This document shows positions 7,127 to 16,731 of a stretch of DNA of 64,000 nt, in pieces (within the stretch, counting starts at the first letter, position 1; each line of letters begins with the position of its first letter). This DNA comes from Eubacterium sp. (GTDB lineage Bacteria; Bacillota; Clostridia; Oscillospirales; Acutalibacteraceae). The translations under genes were made by a program, and so were the position numbers. The stretch is from NCBI GenBank assembly GCA_017446095.1, contig JAFSRN010000013.1, positions 1-64,000 of the forward strand, written 5' to 3'. The notes under the pieces were generated by a model. The model was not told the origin of the DNA. It worked only from the letters and a program-made list of their open reading frames with translations, and ran no database searches.

Positions 7127-7813
7127 ATGCTCGAGGGGTTAGCAATTGTACTTTTAGTTATTAATATTCTGCTGTTTCTGTTTGCAAAGCTGTCAAGCCC
7201 GAACGGCACGGGCACCGCGGTGTTCAGCAACGGTCGTTCGGCTCCTGCATCGCTGCCGTACGACGTCAACGACTTTTGCGCGTACCACAGCCACATCGTG
7301 CTGCAGTCGTTTGAGCAGGGCGGCGCAAGGTTTATCTTCGACTGCAAGCTGCCGGAATGCGACGAGCCGATTGATATGATTATGCTTGCAAAAAGCGGCG
7401 CGTACGTTTTCAAGCACGTTAAGGTTGCAGGCTGGATAAGCGGTATGGAAAACAGCGAAAAATGGACTCAGCGCGTGCAGATGGGTTACGGCAGGCGTCC
7501 GCAGGAGGATAAGTTTGACAATCCCGTTATGCTTGTGGAGGATGAGGTTCACAAGGTGCGTAGGTTCATAGACCGCGACGGACTTCTGGTGCGCTCGGTG
7601 GTTGTGTTCCCCGACTTCTGCGCGCTAAACAACATCAAGGTGTTTAACCCGAACACGCGCGTTGTGACTCTTGACCAGCTGCTGCCGTCGCTTGTTACGC
7701 TTAACAACAAAACGGGCACAAACATTACCCAGCACGAGATTAACGAACTTTACGACGAGATGATTCAGTACGAGATTATTCCGACTGATGAGGCTGAACA
7801 ATATGAAGGATGA
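7127..7813 (+). CDS. Membrane-anchored NERD-like protein
   Basis: A 228-residue protein with one N-terminal membrane helix (about residues 2-21) and a cytoplasmic domain resembling NERD (nuclease-related domain). The pattern IDMIMLAKSGAYVF, a Gly-Trp pair, EKWTQ and NPVMLVEDEVHKVRRF follows the NERD order. The nuclease-fold motif E-x-K is replaced (FKHVK), so the usual catalytic Glu is missing and it may be inactive. The ATG at 7127 was chosen over GTG at 7121 because AGAGG at 7113-7117 is well spaced only for the ATG. It is the first gene of a tight run: the next gene starts five bases after its stop. Function unknown. Confidence 0.65.
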   Translation: MLEGLAIVLLVINILLFLFAKLSSPNGTGTAVFSNGRSAPASLPYDVNDFCAYHSHIVLQSFEQGGARFIFDCKLPECDEPIDMIMLAKSGAYVFKHVKVAGWISGMENSEKWTQRVQMGYGRRPQEDKFDNPVMLVEDEVHKVRRFIDRDGLLVRSVVVFPDFCALNNIKVFNPNTRVVTLDQLLPSLVTLNNKTGTNITQHEINELYDEMIQYEIIPTDEAEQYEG

Positions 7814-7817
7814 TATG

Positions 7818-9200
7818 ATGAGCAATTTTGATTATGATGTAGTGATTATCGGCGCAGGTCCGGGCGGCATATTTTCCGCCTACGAGCTTGCATCAAAAAA
7901 CGATAAGCTGCGTATTGCCGTGTTTGAGGCAGGCAACGCGCTTGCAAAGCGCAAATGCCCGATTGACGGCGACAAGGTTAAGTCCTGCATACAGTGCAAA
8001 ACGTGCGCGATTATGAGCGGCTTTGGCGGCGCGGGCGCGTTTTCGGACGGCAAGTATAACATTACAAACGACTTCGGCGGCACGCTGTATGAGTACATCG
8101 GCAAAAAGAAGGCCACCGAGCTTATGAAGTACGTTGACCACATCAACGTAACCCACGGCGGCGAGGACTGCAAGCTGTACTCCACGGCAGGCTCAAAGTT
8201 CAAAAAGCTGTGTATGCAAAACCAGCTCAACCTGCTTGACGCGTCGGTGCGCCACCTCGGCACGGACATTAACTACATTGTGCTTGAAAACCTGTACAAC
8301 GAGCTTGAAAACAAGGTTGACTGGCACTTTAACACGCATATCGACAGCGTTGAAAAAATCGACGGCGGCTACCAGGTGGACAGCAAAGGCGGCACCTACA
8401 CCTGCCAGAAGTGCATTATCTCCGTGGGCAGGTCGGGCAGCAAGTGGATGGAAGGCGTGTGCGACAGCCTCGGCATCAAGACGCTCTCCAACCGTGTGGA
8501 TATCGGCGTGCGTGTGGAACTGCCGGCGGTAATCTTCAGCCACCTTACGGACGAGCTGTACGAAAGCAAGATTGTCTACCGCACAAAGAACTATGAGGAT
8601 CACGTGCGCACCTTCTGCATGAACCCGAAGGGCAGCGTGGTTAACGAGAACACAAACGGCATCGTAACCGTTAACGGCCACAGCTATGAGGATCCCGAAC
8701 AGCAGACGGAAAACACCAACTTTGCGCTGCTTGTGGCAAAGCATTTTTCCGAGCCGTTTAAGGACAGCAACGGCTACGGCGAAAGCATTGCAAGGCTGTC
8801 AAATATGCTTGGCGGCGGTGTAATTGTGCAGCGCTTCGGCGACCTTGTGTCGGGCAGGCGCAGCACCGAAAGGCGAATTAACGAAGGTCTTGTTGAGCCG
8901 ACTCTCGCTGCGACACCGGGCGATTTGTCGCTTGTGCTGCCAAAGCGCATACTCGACGGTATTATTGAGATGATTTACGCCCTTGATAAGATTGCACCCG
9001 GCACGGCAAATCCGGACACGCTGCTTTACGGCGTGGAGGTTAAGTTCTACAATATGCAGGTTGACATTGACGAAAATCTGGAAACCGCGCACAAGGGACT
9101 TTATGTAATAGGCGACGGCTCGGGCGTAACGCACTCGCTGTCGCACGCATCGGCAAGCGGCATCTATGTCGCAAGGCAAATACTTGAAAAGGTAAACTGA
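7818..9200 (+). CDS. FAD-dependent dehydrogenase-like protein (COG2509 type)
   Basis: A 460-residue flavoprotein. The N-terminus has the dinucleotide-binding motif VVIIGAGPGGIFSAYELA. A Cys-rich stretch (KCPIDGDKVKSCIQCKTC) and GFGGAGAFSDGKYN follow, which together are typical of the uncharacterised FAD-dependent dehydrogenase group. The C-terminal GLYVIGDGSGVTHSLSHASASG is the second FAD contact. The reaction is unknown for the group. The start at 7818 is favoured by AAGGA at 7806-7810 (7-base spacing); the adjacent ATG at 7815 and an earlier one at 7788 are less well placed. Only one base separates its stop from the PqqD-like gene, indicating one transcript. Confidence 0.83.
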   Translation: MSNFDYDVVIIGAGPGGIFSAYELASKNDKLRIAVFEAGNALAKRKCPIDGDKVKSCIQCKTCAIMSGFGGAGAFSDGKYNITNDFGGTLYEYIGKKKATELMKYVDHINVTHGGEDCKLYSTAGSKFKKLCMQNQLNLLDASVRHLGTDINYIVLENLYNELENKVDWHFNTHIDSVEKIDGGYQVDSKGGTYTCQKCIISVGRSGSKWMEGVCDSLGIKTLSNRVDIGVRVELPAVIFSHLTDELYESKIVYRTKNYEDHVRTFCMNPKGSVVNENTNGIVTVNGHSYEDPEQQTENTNFALLVAKHFSEPFKDSNGYGESIARLSNMLGGGVIVQRFGDLVSGRRSTERRINEGLVEPTLAATPGDLSLVLPKRILDGIIEMIYALDKIAPGTANPDTLLYGVEVKFYNMQVDIDENLETAHKGLYVIGDGSGVTHSLSHASASGIYVARQILEKVN

Positions 9201-9201
9201 T

Positions 9202-9465
9202 ATGAAACTGAAAAAAGAAGTTGTACTCGGCAACATTGACGGCAACGACTTTGCGATTGCAACGGGCAAGCTGTCAAAAAAAGTCCACGGTCTGATGAAC
9301 AACAACAAAACCGCGGCATATGTGTTTGAGCTGCTGCAAAAAGAGCAGACACAGGAGAGCATAGTTGACGCTATGTGCGAAAAGTATGACGCGCCGCGCG
9401 AGGTAATCGCAGCGGACGTAAAGGAACTGCTTGAAAAACTTGACGAACTCGGAATTTTAGACTGA
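9202..9465 (+). CDS. PqqD family protein
   Basis: An 87-residue protein of the PqqD fold, a winged-helix-like domain that in PQQ and other RiPP pathways binds leader peptides. The sequence shows the short N-terminal strand region, AAYVFELLQKEQTQESIVDAM, and an acidic C-terminal helix ending in LLEKLDELGIL, all characteristic of the family. It lies between the FAD protein and a nucleotidyltransferase-like gene with only a few bases between each. No radical SAM partner or precursor peptide is seen nearby, so a peptide-modification role is only a possibility. Confidence 0.8.
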   Translation: MKLKKEVVLGNIDGNDFAIATGKLSKKVHGLMNNNKTAAYVFELLQKEQTQESIVDAMCEKYDAPREVIAADVKELLEKLDELGILD

Positions 9466-9467
9466 TT

Positions 9468-10601
9468 ATGAACAGATATTTCAGCCCCGAAACTGAATAT
9501 TTTTTGCACCTCATCCGCTGTGCGGTAAAGGGCGAAAATGTGCAGAAGCCGCAGGAGGATATCGACTGGAAAAAGCTGATAAACCTTGCAAAAAATCAGG
9601 AGGTTTACTCCGTGGTTGCGGCTGTGCTGCCGCAGGAATTTTTGCCAAGCGAGCAGGCGCAGCGGCTAAATAACTACTCAAAAAGCGAGCTTGTGCGCCT
9701 TATCGCAATGAAGAGCGAGCTTGCACAGCTTGAAGCAGAGCTTGATGATGGCGGCATTGATTTTATGCTGCTCAAGGGTGCGCGAATCCGTGAGTTTTAC
9801 CCCAAAGAGAGTATGCGCCAGATGAGCGACATTGACGTGCTTTACGACGAAAACGGGCGCGACAGGCTGCTGAAGATTATGAAAAACCACGGGTACACGC
9901 TGTTTTCGTGGAGTGAGAATTCAGACGATTTCAGCAAAAAGCCGTACTACACGTTTGAGTTCCACCGCCAGCTGTTTTTTAAGGATTTTGAAAAGCTGCA
10001 GGACTTTTCATTCGTGTGGGAAAATGCGGCGCGCGATGAGGAAAATCCGCACAAGTGCATAATGAGCGACAGCGATATTTATATTCACTCGGTGGCGCAT
10101 ATGTATAAGCACCACGTGCTCGGCGGCTTCGGGCTGCGTTTCCTCGTGGACACCTATCTGATTTTAACCAAGGCGCAAAACCTTGATTCTGACTACGTCG
10201 GCGCAAAGCTCGCGTCGCTTGAACTCGCGGAGTTTGAAGCGGAAATCAGGGCGCTTGCGTTTGCCGTTATTGACGGCGGCGAGCTTAACGAAAAGCAGCT
10301 TGAATTTGCGCAAAAGGTGCTCGGGTTCGGGCTTTACGGCGACAGCAGCCAGGGCAGAGAGGTGCAGTTTGAGCAGTTTAAACAGAGCCACGGCGGCTCA
10401 ACCTCGATGGTGAAATACACGCTGTCAAGGCTGTTTCCGCCAAGTGAATATATGCACAGGACTTACCGTGTGCTTGACAAGGCACCCTACCTGTTGCCGT
10501 ATTTTTACGTGCAGCGGTTAATCACCAAAACGGTGACCGACGGCGGCAAGGCGGCAAGGGAGATAAAAGATATTAACGAAGTAAAGAAAAAGGACAACTA
10601 A
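9468..10601 (+). CDS. Uncharacterised nucleotidyltransferase family protein (NTP_transf_5)
   Basis: A 377-residue protein matching the uncharacterised nucleotidyltransferase family often encoded beside PqqD-like proteins. The core is FMLLKGARIREFYPKESMR followed by QMSDIDVLYDENGRDRLLKIM. Here the D-x-D of SDIDVL and the preceding Lys-Gly are the features expected of a polymerase-beta-type nucleotide-binding site. A conserved His region (FEFHRQLFF, YIHSVAHMYKHH) follows. It starts two bases after the PqqD-like stop and ends three bases before lepA. Substrate and product are unknown; transfer of a nucleotide to a protein or small molecule is an inference from the fold. Confidence 0.75.
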   Translation: MNRYFSPETEYFLHLIRCAVKGENVQKPQEDIDWKKLINLAKNQEVYSVVAAVLPQEFLPSEQAQRLNNYSKSELVRLIAMKSELAQLEAELDDGGIDFMLLKGARIREFYPKESMRQMSDIDVLYDENGRDRLLKIMKNHGYTLFSWSENSDDFSKKPYYTFEFHRQLFFKDFEKLQDFSFVWENAARDEENPHKCIMSDSDIYIHSVAHMYKHHVLGGFGLRFLVDTYLILTKAQNLDSDYVGAKLASLELAEFEAEIRALAFAVIDGGELNEKQLEFAQKVLGFGLYGDSSQGREVQFEQFKQSHGGSTSMVKYTLSRLFPPSEYMHRTYRVLDKAPYLLPYFYVQRLITKTVTDGGKAAREIKDINEVKKKDN

Positions 10602-10604
10602 ACT

Positions 10605-12425
10605 GTGGCAGTTAACAAAAATAACATCAGAAATTTTTCCATCATAGCCCATATCGACCACGGCAAATCAACGCTTGCCGACCGCCTGCTTGAGCTTACG
10701 AGTTCCGTGCAGCAACGCGATATGCAGGAACAGATTCTTGACGATATGGAACTTGAGCGCGAGCGCGGAATTACAATTAAGGCGCACGCGGTAAAACTGA
10801 ATTACACCGCCAAAAACGGCGAGGAATATATATTCAACCTGATTGACACCCCTGGTCACGTTGACTTTAACTACGAGGTTTCGCGCTCGCTTGCGGCGTG
10901 CGAGGGCGCGATACTGATTGTTGACGCGTCGCAGGGTGTGGAGGCGCAGACTCTTGCAAACACCTACCTTGCGCTTGACCACGACCTTGACATACTGCCC
11001 GTAATCAACAAGATTGACCTGATTGCGGCAGACCCCGACAGAGTTGCCGAGGAAGTCGAGGAGGTAATCGGTATTCCGTGCATGGACGCGCCGCGCATCA
11101 GCGCCAAAACGGGCGAAAATGTTGAGGAAGTGCTGGAGTATATTGTTAACGAAATCTCGCCGCCGACGGGCGACGACAACAAGCCGCTCAAGGCGCTGAT
11201 ATTTGATTCCGTTTACGATTCCTATCGCGGCGTTATAGTTTACGTCCGCATTAAAGAGGGCAAAATCAAGGCGGGCGACACAATGCGCATTATGTCCACG
11301 GGTGCGCAGTTCAACGTGGTTGAGGTCGGCTATATGCGCGCAACCTCTATGGAAAAGGCGGACGAGCTTACGGCAGGCGAGGTTGGGTACATCACCGCGT
11401 CAATCAAGACAGTCGGCGACGCTCACGTGGGCGACACAATTACAACCGCCGCAAACCCTGCTTCAGAGCCGCTGCCCGGCTACCGCAAGGTCAACCCGAT
11501 GGTGTTCTGCGGTATCTATCCTGCCGACGGCGCGGATTACGAGGCGCTGCGCGACGCGCTTGAAAAACTGCAGCTTAACGACGCTTCGCTGTCCTACGAG
11601 CCTGAAACCTCGGGCGCGCTCGGCTTCGGCTTCCGCTGCGGTTTCCTCGGGCTGCTGCACCTTGAAATTATACAGGAACGCCTTGACCGCGAGTACGGGC
11701 TTGACCTGATTGCCACCGTTCCGAGCGTTGTGTACAAGATTCACCTGACGGACGGCACAATGGTTGAGATTGACAACCCGACTAACTACCCCGACCCCGC
11801 GAACATCGACTACTGCGAAGAGCCGTTTGCCGACGCGCACATCTATGTGCCGAGCGAGTTTGTGGGCGCGGTTATGGATATGTGCCAGGAAAAGCGCGGC
11901 ATTTTTAAGACGATGGACTACATCACGCCCGAGCGCGTGGATATCCACTACGAGCTGCCGCTGAATGAGATTATTTACGATTTCTTCGACGCGCTTAAGT
12001 CAAGAACGCGCGGCTACGCTTCGTTTGACTACGAGCTTAAGGAGTACCGCAGGAGCGAACTTGTCAAGGTTGACGTGCTCTTAAACGGCGATGTTATCGA
12101 TGCGCTGTCGTTTATCATCCACCGCGAAAAGGCGTACTCGCGTGCGCGCAAGATTGCAGAGCAGCTTAAAAAGCACATTCCGCGCCACCTGTTTGAAATA
12201 CCGATTCAGGTTGCAATCGGCGGCAAGGTTATCGCGCGTGAAACCGTTAAGGCGCTGCGCAAGGACGTGCTTGCAAAGTGCTACGGCGGCGACGTTACGC
12301 GTAAGAAAAAACTGCTTGAAAAACAAAAAGAGGGCAAAAAGCGTATGCGCCAGTTCGGCTCTGTAGAAGTGCCGCAGGAGGCATTCCTCGCAGTGCTTAA
12401 GCTCTCATCCGACGACGATGATTAA
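10605..12425 (+). CDS. lepA: Elongation factor 4 (LepA)
   Basis: A 606-residue translational GTPase of the LepA/EF-4 family, which acts on stalled or mistranslocated ribosomes. The GTPase domain has [14 protein letters not shown] (P-loop), [12 protein letters not shown] (G3) and NKIDL (G4). The C-terminal region shows the LepA-specific segment YHVDVLLN-like [27 protein letters not shown], and the terminal domain [20 protein letters not shown]. The length is typical. The start is GTG at 10605 with AAAGGA about ten bases upstream. It follows the nucleotidyltransferase-like gene by three bases and precedes an acyltransferase gene by eleven, so it may be co-transcribed with both. Confidence 0.96.
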   Translation: MAVNKNNIRNFSIIAHIDHGKSTLADRLLELTSSVQQRDMQEQILDDMELERERGITIKAHAVKLNYTAKNGEEYIFNLIDTPGHVDFNYEVSRSLAACEGAILIVDASQGVEAQTLANTYLALDHDLDILPVINKIDLIAADPDRVAEEVEEVIGIPCMDAPRISAKTGENVEEVLEYIVNEISPPTGDDNKPLKALIFDSVYDSYRGVIVYVRIKEGKIKAGDTMRIMSTGAQFNVVEVGYMRATSMEKADELTAGEVGYITASIKTVGDAHVGDTITTAANPASEPLPGYRKVNPMVFCGIYPADGADYEALRDALEKLQLNDASLSYEPETSGALGFGFRCGFLGLLHLEIIQERLDREYGLDLIATVPSVVYKIHLTDGTMVEIDNPTNYPDPANIDYCEEPFADAHIYVPSEFVGAVMDMCQEKRGIFKTMDYITPERVDIHYELPLNEIIYDFFDALKSRTRGYASFDYELKEYRRSELVKVDVLLNGDVIDALSFIIHREKAYSRARKIAEQLKKHIPRHLFEIPIQVAIGGKVIARETVKALRKDVLAKCYGGDVTRKKKLLEKQKEGKKRMRQFGSVEVPQEAFLAVLKLSSDDDD

Positions 12426-12436
12426 AGGATATCATT

Positions 12437-13528
12437 ATGGAAACTAAAAAAAGACTTGTAAATCTGGACCTGCTCAAGGTGGTGTCGATGGTGATGATTG
12501 TGTGCCTGCACTACCTCGGCAAGGGCGGCGTGCTTGGAAAGGCGACGCTTTCCGACAGTAACTTTTACGTTGCGTGGCTGTTCGAGATTTTGTCGATAGT
12601 CGGCGTAAACTGCTTTATCCTGTGCAGCGGCTACCTGATGACGGAAAACCGATTCAGGCTCAGTAAAATAATATACCTGTGGCTGCAGATATTTGCAATA
12701 AACGCGGTTTGTATGGTGATTTCCTTTGCGCTCGGCGTGCAAAAGGCGTCGCTTATCGGCGTGGTAAAATGCTTTATGCCAATCACGTCAAACGCGTACT
12801 GGTATATGTCGGCGTACTTCATTTTTTATCTGGTTTCGCCGCTGCTTGTTGCAATTTCAAACCGCCTTACAATCGGGCAGTTAAAGAAAACGGTAATAGT
12901 TCTTGTTGCTGTTTTTGCACTTGTGCCGTGGCAGTGGACTAAAATTGACTACGGCAGCCACGTTGTGTGGTTTATTGTGCTGTTCTTTGTGGCGGCTTAC
13001 ATCCGCCGTGCAGACCTGTTGAAAAAACGCGTGCGCACTTATCTTGGATACTACCTGCTTGTTTCGGTGGTTATGCTTGTTGTTGCGATTATGACTGCAG
13101 GCAAGGATTATGCGCTTGCGGATTATGTGGATGTGCGCGGCTTCAACTTTATACTCACATTTATTTCGTCCGTGCTGGTGTTTGCCGCGTTCAAAAACAT
13201 CAAGGTAAAAAAGGCGCGCTTTGCAGGCTTTGTCACCTTCCTGTCAAGCCTTACGCTCGGTATTTACCTGTTCCACTACAACAGGTATATTGCCGACTGG
13301 TTCTGGGCAAAAGCGATTGCGCCGATGCAGTACTTTGACAAGCCGTACTTTGTGTTCCATATGATTGCGTGCGTGCTTGCGGTGTTCTTTGTATGCGCGT
13401 TCTTTGAGTACTTCCGCCTGCTGCTTTTCAAGCTGTTCGGCGTGCAGCAGTTCAGCGAACGCATCGGCGACAAAATTCAAAAACGGTTTGATAAATTTGT
13501 AAGTTCAAAGAATATTGAGAAGTTATAA
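12437..13528 (+). CDS. Acyltransferase 3 family membrane protein
   Basis: A 363-residue polytopic protein of the acyltransferase 3 family, which moves acyl (often acetyl) groups onto cell-surface sugars. The N-terminal VNLDLLKVVSMVMIVCLHYL holds the expected Arg/Asp-His region, followed by NCFILCSGYLMT and about ten hydrophobic helices (for example NAYWYMSAYFIFYLVSPLL, TLGIYLFHYN). Spacing and AAAGGAT upstream of the ATG suggest translation after lepA. A convincing terminator follows at 13534-13576. The acceptor cannot be predicted. Confidence 0.85.
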   Translation: METKKRLVNLDLLKVVSMVMIVCLHYLGKGGVLGKATLSDSNFYVAWLFEILSIVGVNCFILCSGYLMTENRFRLSKIIYLWLQIFAINAVCMVISFALGVQKASLIGVVKCFMPITSNAYWYMSAYFIFYLVSPLLVAISNRLTIGQLKKTVIVLVAVFALVPWQWTKIDYGSHVVWFIVLFFVAAYIRRADLLKKRVRTYLGYYLLVSVVMLVVAIMTAGKDYALADYVDVRGFNFILTFISSVLVFAAFKNIKVKKARFAGFVTFLSSLTLGIYLFHYNRYIADWFWAKAIAPMQYFDKPYFVFHMIACVLAVFFVCAFFEYFRLLLFKLFGVQQFSERIGDKIQKRFDKFVSSKNIEKL

Positions 13529-13533
13529 GAAAA

Positions 13534-13576
13534 GGCTGTCTTACAGAAAGTAATTCTGCAAGGCAGCCATATTTTT
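13534..13576 (+). terminator. Terminator after the acyltransferase gene
   Basis: A 15-base stem, GGCTGTCTTACAGAA with TTCTGCAAGGCAGCC, with a five-base loop and a T-rich tail. Confidence 0.85.
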
Positions 13577-13632
13577 TCCCACCTCATCCGTCTTGCCTTC
13601 AGCAATCCACCTTCCCCTCAAGGGGAAGGCTT
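13577..13632. repeat. Intergenic repeat, CACCTCATCCG...CCCCTCAAGGGGAAGG type
   Basis: It is the same class as 257-310, with CCACCTCATCCGTC, a different inner palindrome and CCTTCCCCTCAAGGGGAAGG. It lies between the acyltransferase terminator and the stop codon of the small minus-strand gene. Confidence 0.75.
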
Positions 13633-13638
13633 TGGGAT

Positions 13639-13800
13639 TTACATCTCGTGGGTTTCGCCGTGGGATTTTGATTGCTCGACGTTTTCCGTGGAGGGAATCG
13701 GAACATTCATTTCGGTCGTACTGTCGGGCTGGACGGTCGGGTTGGTTTCAAAGCTTTTGTATTTGTTTGAAACGTCTTTTTTGTTTTTCTTTTTACCCAT
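13639..13800 (-). CDS. Small basic-headed protein, 53 residues, downstream of hemW
   Basis: The product starts MGKKKNKKDVSNKYKSFETN and continues through a Pro/Thr/Ser/Glu-rich part to SKSHGETHEM. The ATG at 13798-13800 follows GAGGTGAT with good spacing, the strongest reason to accept it as a gene. It lies 26 bases after hemW on the same strand, so it is probably the last gene of the typA-hemW transcript. It is Lys-rich at the N-terminus and hydrophilic throughout, probably disordered, with no signal or membrane segment. I do not recognise a family. Confidence 0.6.
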   Translation of the reverse strand: MGKKKNKKDVSNKYKSFETNPTVQPDSTTEMNVPIPSTENVEQSKSHGETHEM

Positions 13801-13826
13801 AAATATCACCTCATTAGCAGTATGTG

Positions 13827-14861
13827 CTAAATCAGCTCGTTTATTACAACGTTTGATACAAGCATACCTTCGGGCGTTAGCGCAAGGCGGTTTTCGGTTT
13901 CGCGCAGCAGCCCCATTTTTACAAGGTGACTGTACGGTTTTGATACAATGCTTTTGTCTATGCCTTTTGTGAGGCGCAGACCGAGCATTATTTTTTCGTC
14001 CGTGCCGCCGCCCGTGCCGTCGTCGACAATTTGCATATTCTCGTCATAATAAAAGCGGCGACCGTTCCAGAATGAGTGCGCGCTTTTGCCGATGCCGAGG
14101 TAGGGCGCAAGTTCCCAGTATTTGCAGTTGTGGCGGCTTTCGCAGCCGGGCTTTGCAAAGTTGCTGATTTCGTACTGCGCAAAGCCGAGCTCGCCGAGGG
14201 TGCGGATGGTTTTTAGGTACATCTCGGACACTTCGTCCTCGTCAGGGAGGGGCAGCGTGTCGCGCATTTCGGCAAACTTGGTGCCGTCCTCGATTTTGAG
14301 CATATATGCGGAGATGTGCTGCACCTGCATTTTGTCGATAAAATCAAACGTTTCGTCAAGCGTGGCGAGCGTCTGGTGCGGCGTGCCGAGCATTAAATCA
14401 AGGCTGACGTTGCTAAATCCTGCGTTTTTTGCATCCGTGACTGTGCGCGCGACTTCTGTTCTTCCTGCGGCTCTGCCAAGGGCAAAACGCTCTTTGTCAA
14501 CCGCGCTTTGCATGCCTATGCTGACGCGGTTTATGCCGCTTTTGCGGTAAAGCTCAAACGATTCTTTCAAATCCTCACGCGGATTACATTCAATTGTGAT
14601 TTCGCTGTTTTCGTCAATGTCAAACTGCCTGCGCGCGGAGTCAAGCACGGTGCAAATGAGTTCGGGTTCGATAATACTCGGCGTGCCGCCGCCAAAGTAC
14701 ACGGTGTCAAACTCGCCGCTGTACTTTGCCATCTCGCCGCACAGCGAAATACAATAATCCCGTGCCGCGCTCTCACAGTATATAACGCTGTAAAAGTCGC
14801 AGTACGGGCATTTGTTTTTACAAAACGGAATATGAAAATACAGTCCTGCTTTGCTTGCCAT
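13827..14861 (-). CDS. hemW: Radical SAM haem chaperone HemW
   Basis: A 344-residue radical SAM protein of the HemW group (formerly called oxygen-independent coproporphyrinogen oxidase-like). The cluster-binding motif is CKNKCPYCDF at Cys14, Cys18 and Cys21, followed by TVYFGGGTPSII, NRVSIGMQSA, DLMLGTPHQT and the C-terminal ISNFAKPGCESRHNCKYW. HemW delivers haem to membrane enzymes; true HemN carries extra N-terminal residues that are absent here. The length is a little below the usual 370-380. It starts two bases after the typA stop. Confidence 0.9.
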   Translation of the reverse strand: MASKAGLYFHIPFCKNKCPYCDFYSVIYCESAARDYCISLCGEMAKYSGEFDTVYFGGGTPSIIEPELICTVLDSARRQFDIDENSEITIECNPREDLKESFELYRKSGINRVSIGMQSAVDKERFALGRAAGRTEVARTVTDAKNAGFSNVSLDLMLGTPHQTLATLDETFDFIDKMQVQHISAYMLKIEDGTKFAEMRDTLPLPDEDEVSEMYLKTIRTLGELGFAQYEISNFAKPGCESRHNCKYWELAPYLGIGKSAHSFWNGRRFYYDENMQIVDDGTGGGTDEKIMLGLRLTKGIDKSIVSKPYSHLVKMGLLRETENRLALTPEGMLVSNVVINELI

Positions 14862-14863
14862 AG

Positions 14864-16687
14864 TTATCTTCTTGCTCTGCTTTCCGCCTTCAGGCGCAGT
14901 TCTTTGTTTAGTATTGTTTTGCGCAGGCGGATGCTTTTAGGCGTGACCTCAAGGAGTTCGTCGTCCGCTAAAAATTCCATGCTCTGCTCAAGGGACAGCG
15001 TGGTCGGCGGCACGAGCTTAAGCGCTTCGTCGGAGCCGCTGGCACGCGTGTTTGTAACGTGCTTTTTCTTGCACACGTTGCAGACAATGTCCTCGTCCTT
15101 CGCGCACTCGCCGACAATCATACCCTCGTACACGTCAACGCCGGGGCCGATAAACAGCTTGCCTCTGTCCTGCGTGTTCCACAAGCCGTAGCCTGTGGTG
15201 GTGCCTGTTTCATGAGCGACAATGGAGCCGCGGTTCCTCGTTTCAATATCGCCGCGGTACGGCTCGTACCCTGCAAAAAGCTGGTTCATAATGCCGTTGC
15301 CGTTGGTGTCTGTAAGGAATTCGCTGCGGTAGCCGATGAGTCCGCGCGACGGGATTTTGATTTCCAGATGAGTCATGCCCGTTGAGCGCGTGTCCATATT
15401 CTCAATCTCGCCCTTGCGCGAGCAGAGCTTTTCCATAACCACGCCCACGTATTCCTCGGGCACTTCGATAATCGCGTTTTCCATAGGCTCAAGCGTCTGG
15501 CCGTTTGAGTCCTTTTTCAGGATAACCTGCGGGCGCGATACTGCAAATTCGTAGTTTTCGCGGCGCATTGTTTCAATCAGTATTGAGAGGTGCAGCTCGC
15601 CCCTGCCGGATACCTTGAAGGTGTCCATCGAGTCGGTTTCCTCAACGCGCATAGACACGTTGGTTTCCACCTCTTTGAACAGTCTGTCGCGCAGGTTGCG
15701 CGAGGTGACGTACTTGCCCTCTCTGCCTGAAAACGGGGAGTCGTTTACGATGAAGTTCATGCTGATAGTCGGCTCGTCAATCTTGACAAACGGCAGCGCT
15801 TCGATGTGCTCGGGGTCGCAAGCGGTTTCGCCGATGTTGAGGTCGGGCACACCTGCAACGCATACAAGGTCGCCGAACTGCGCCTCGGTGCAGGCTACGC
15901 GCTTTAAGCCGTCAAACTGGTAGAGCTGCGAAAATTTTATGTTTTGCTCTGTGCCGTCCTGCTTGCACAGCACGTACGGCGTGTTGACCTTGATTGTGCC
16001 GCGCTCAACCCTGCCGATGCCGATTCTGCCAACGTAGTCATCGTATTCAAGGGACGAAAACAGAATCTGCGCAGCGCCGTCGGGGTCGCCGCTCGGGGAG
16101 GGGATATTCTCCAGAATCGCGTCAAGCAGAGGGCGCATATCGCCCTGCCTGTCGTCGGGGTTAAGGCTTGAGTAGCCGTTTCGCGCGGAAGCGTAAACAA
16201 CGGGGAAGTCAATCTGGTCGTCGTCAGCGCCAAGCTCAATAAAGAGGTCAAGCACCTCGTCCACAACCTCTTCGGGGCGTGCGCCGTCGCGGTCAATTTT
16301 GTTAACCACAACAAGCGGAGTTTTGTGCAGCGCGAGCGCTTTGCTCAAAACAAACCTCGTCTGCGGCATACAGCCCTCAAACGCGTCAACAAGAAGCAAA
16401 ACGCCGTCAACCATAGTGAGTATGCGCTCCACCTCGCCGCCGAAATCGGCGTGACCGGGTGTGTCGACTATGTTAATTTTTGTGTCCTTGTAATGTATCG
16501 CCGTGTTCTTGGAAAGGATTGTGATGCCGCGTTCCTTTTCAAGGTCGTTGGAGTCCATAACGCGCTCCTGCACAACCTCGTTTTCGCGGAAAATGCCGCT
16601 CTGGTGCAGCATTTCGTCAACCAGCGTGGTTTTGCCGTGGTCAACGTGCGCGATTATGGCGATGTTTTTTATTCCTGTACGTTCCAT
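14864..16687 (-). CDS. typA: Ribosome-associated GTPase TypA/BipA
   Basis: A 607-residue translational GTPase. The P-loop is [19 protein letters not shown], followed by [16 protein letters not shown] and [12 protein letters not shown]. The middle shows [13 protein letters not shown] and [13 protein letters not shown], and the C-terminal BipA-specific domain has [19 protein letters not shown] and [16 protein letters not shown]. The family helps ribosome assembly at low temperature and stress adaptation. It starts the typA-hemW-small protein group; the upstream gap holds an inverted pair of intergenic repeats. Confidence 0.96.
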   Translation of the reverse strand: MERTGIKNIAIIAHVDHGKTTLVDEMLHQSGIFRENEVVQERVMDSNDLEKERGITILSKNTAIHYKDTKINIVDTPGHADFGGEVERILTMVDGVLLLVDAFEGCMPQTRFVLSKALALHKTPLVVVNKIDRDGARPEEVVDEVLDLFIELGADDDQIDFPVVYASARNGYSSLNPDDRQGDMRPLLDAILENIPSPSGDPDGAAQILFSSLEYDDYVGRIGIGRVERGTIKVNTPYVLCKQDGTEQNIKFSQLYQFDGLKRVACTEAQFGDLVCVAGVPDLNIGETACDPEHIEALPFVKIDEPTISMNFIVNDSPFSGREGKYVTSRNLRDRLFKEVETNVSMRVEETDSMDTFKVSGRGELHLSILIETMRRENYEFAVSRPQVILKKDSNGQTLEPMENAIIEVPEEYVGVVMEKLCSRKGEIENMDTRSTGMTHLEIKIPSRGLIGYRSEFLTDTNGNGIMNQLFAGYEPYRGDIETRNRGSIVAHETGTTTGYGLWNTQDRGKLFIGPGVDVYEGMIVGECAKDEDIVCNVCKKKHVTNTRASGSDEALKLVPPTTLSLEQSMEFLADDELLEVTPKSIRLRKTILNKELRLKAESRARR

Positions 16688-16731
16688 AGTGGTTGCCTTT
16701 GAGAATTAAGAGTGGTTTGGTTTACAAATTG

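Noticed and set aside
13688-13972. Plus-strand frame opposite the small gene and the hemW end
   Set aside because: It has no ribosome binding site, and the minus-strand genes have convincing starts.
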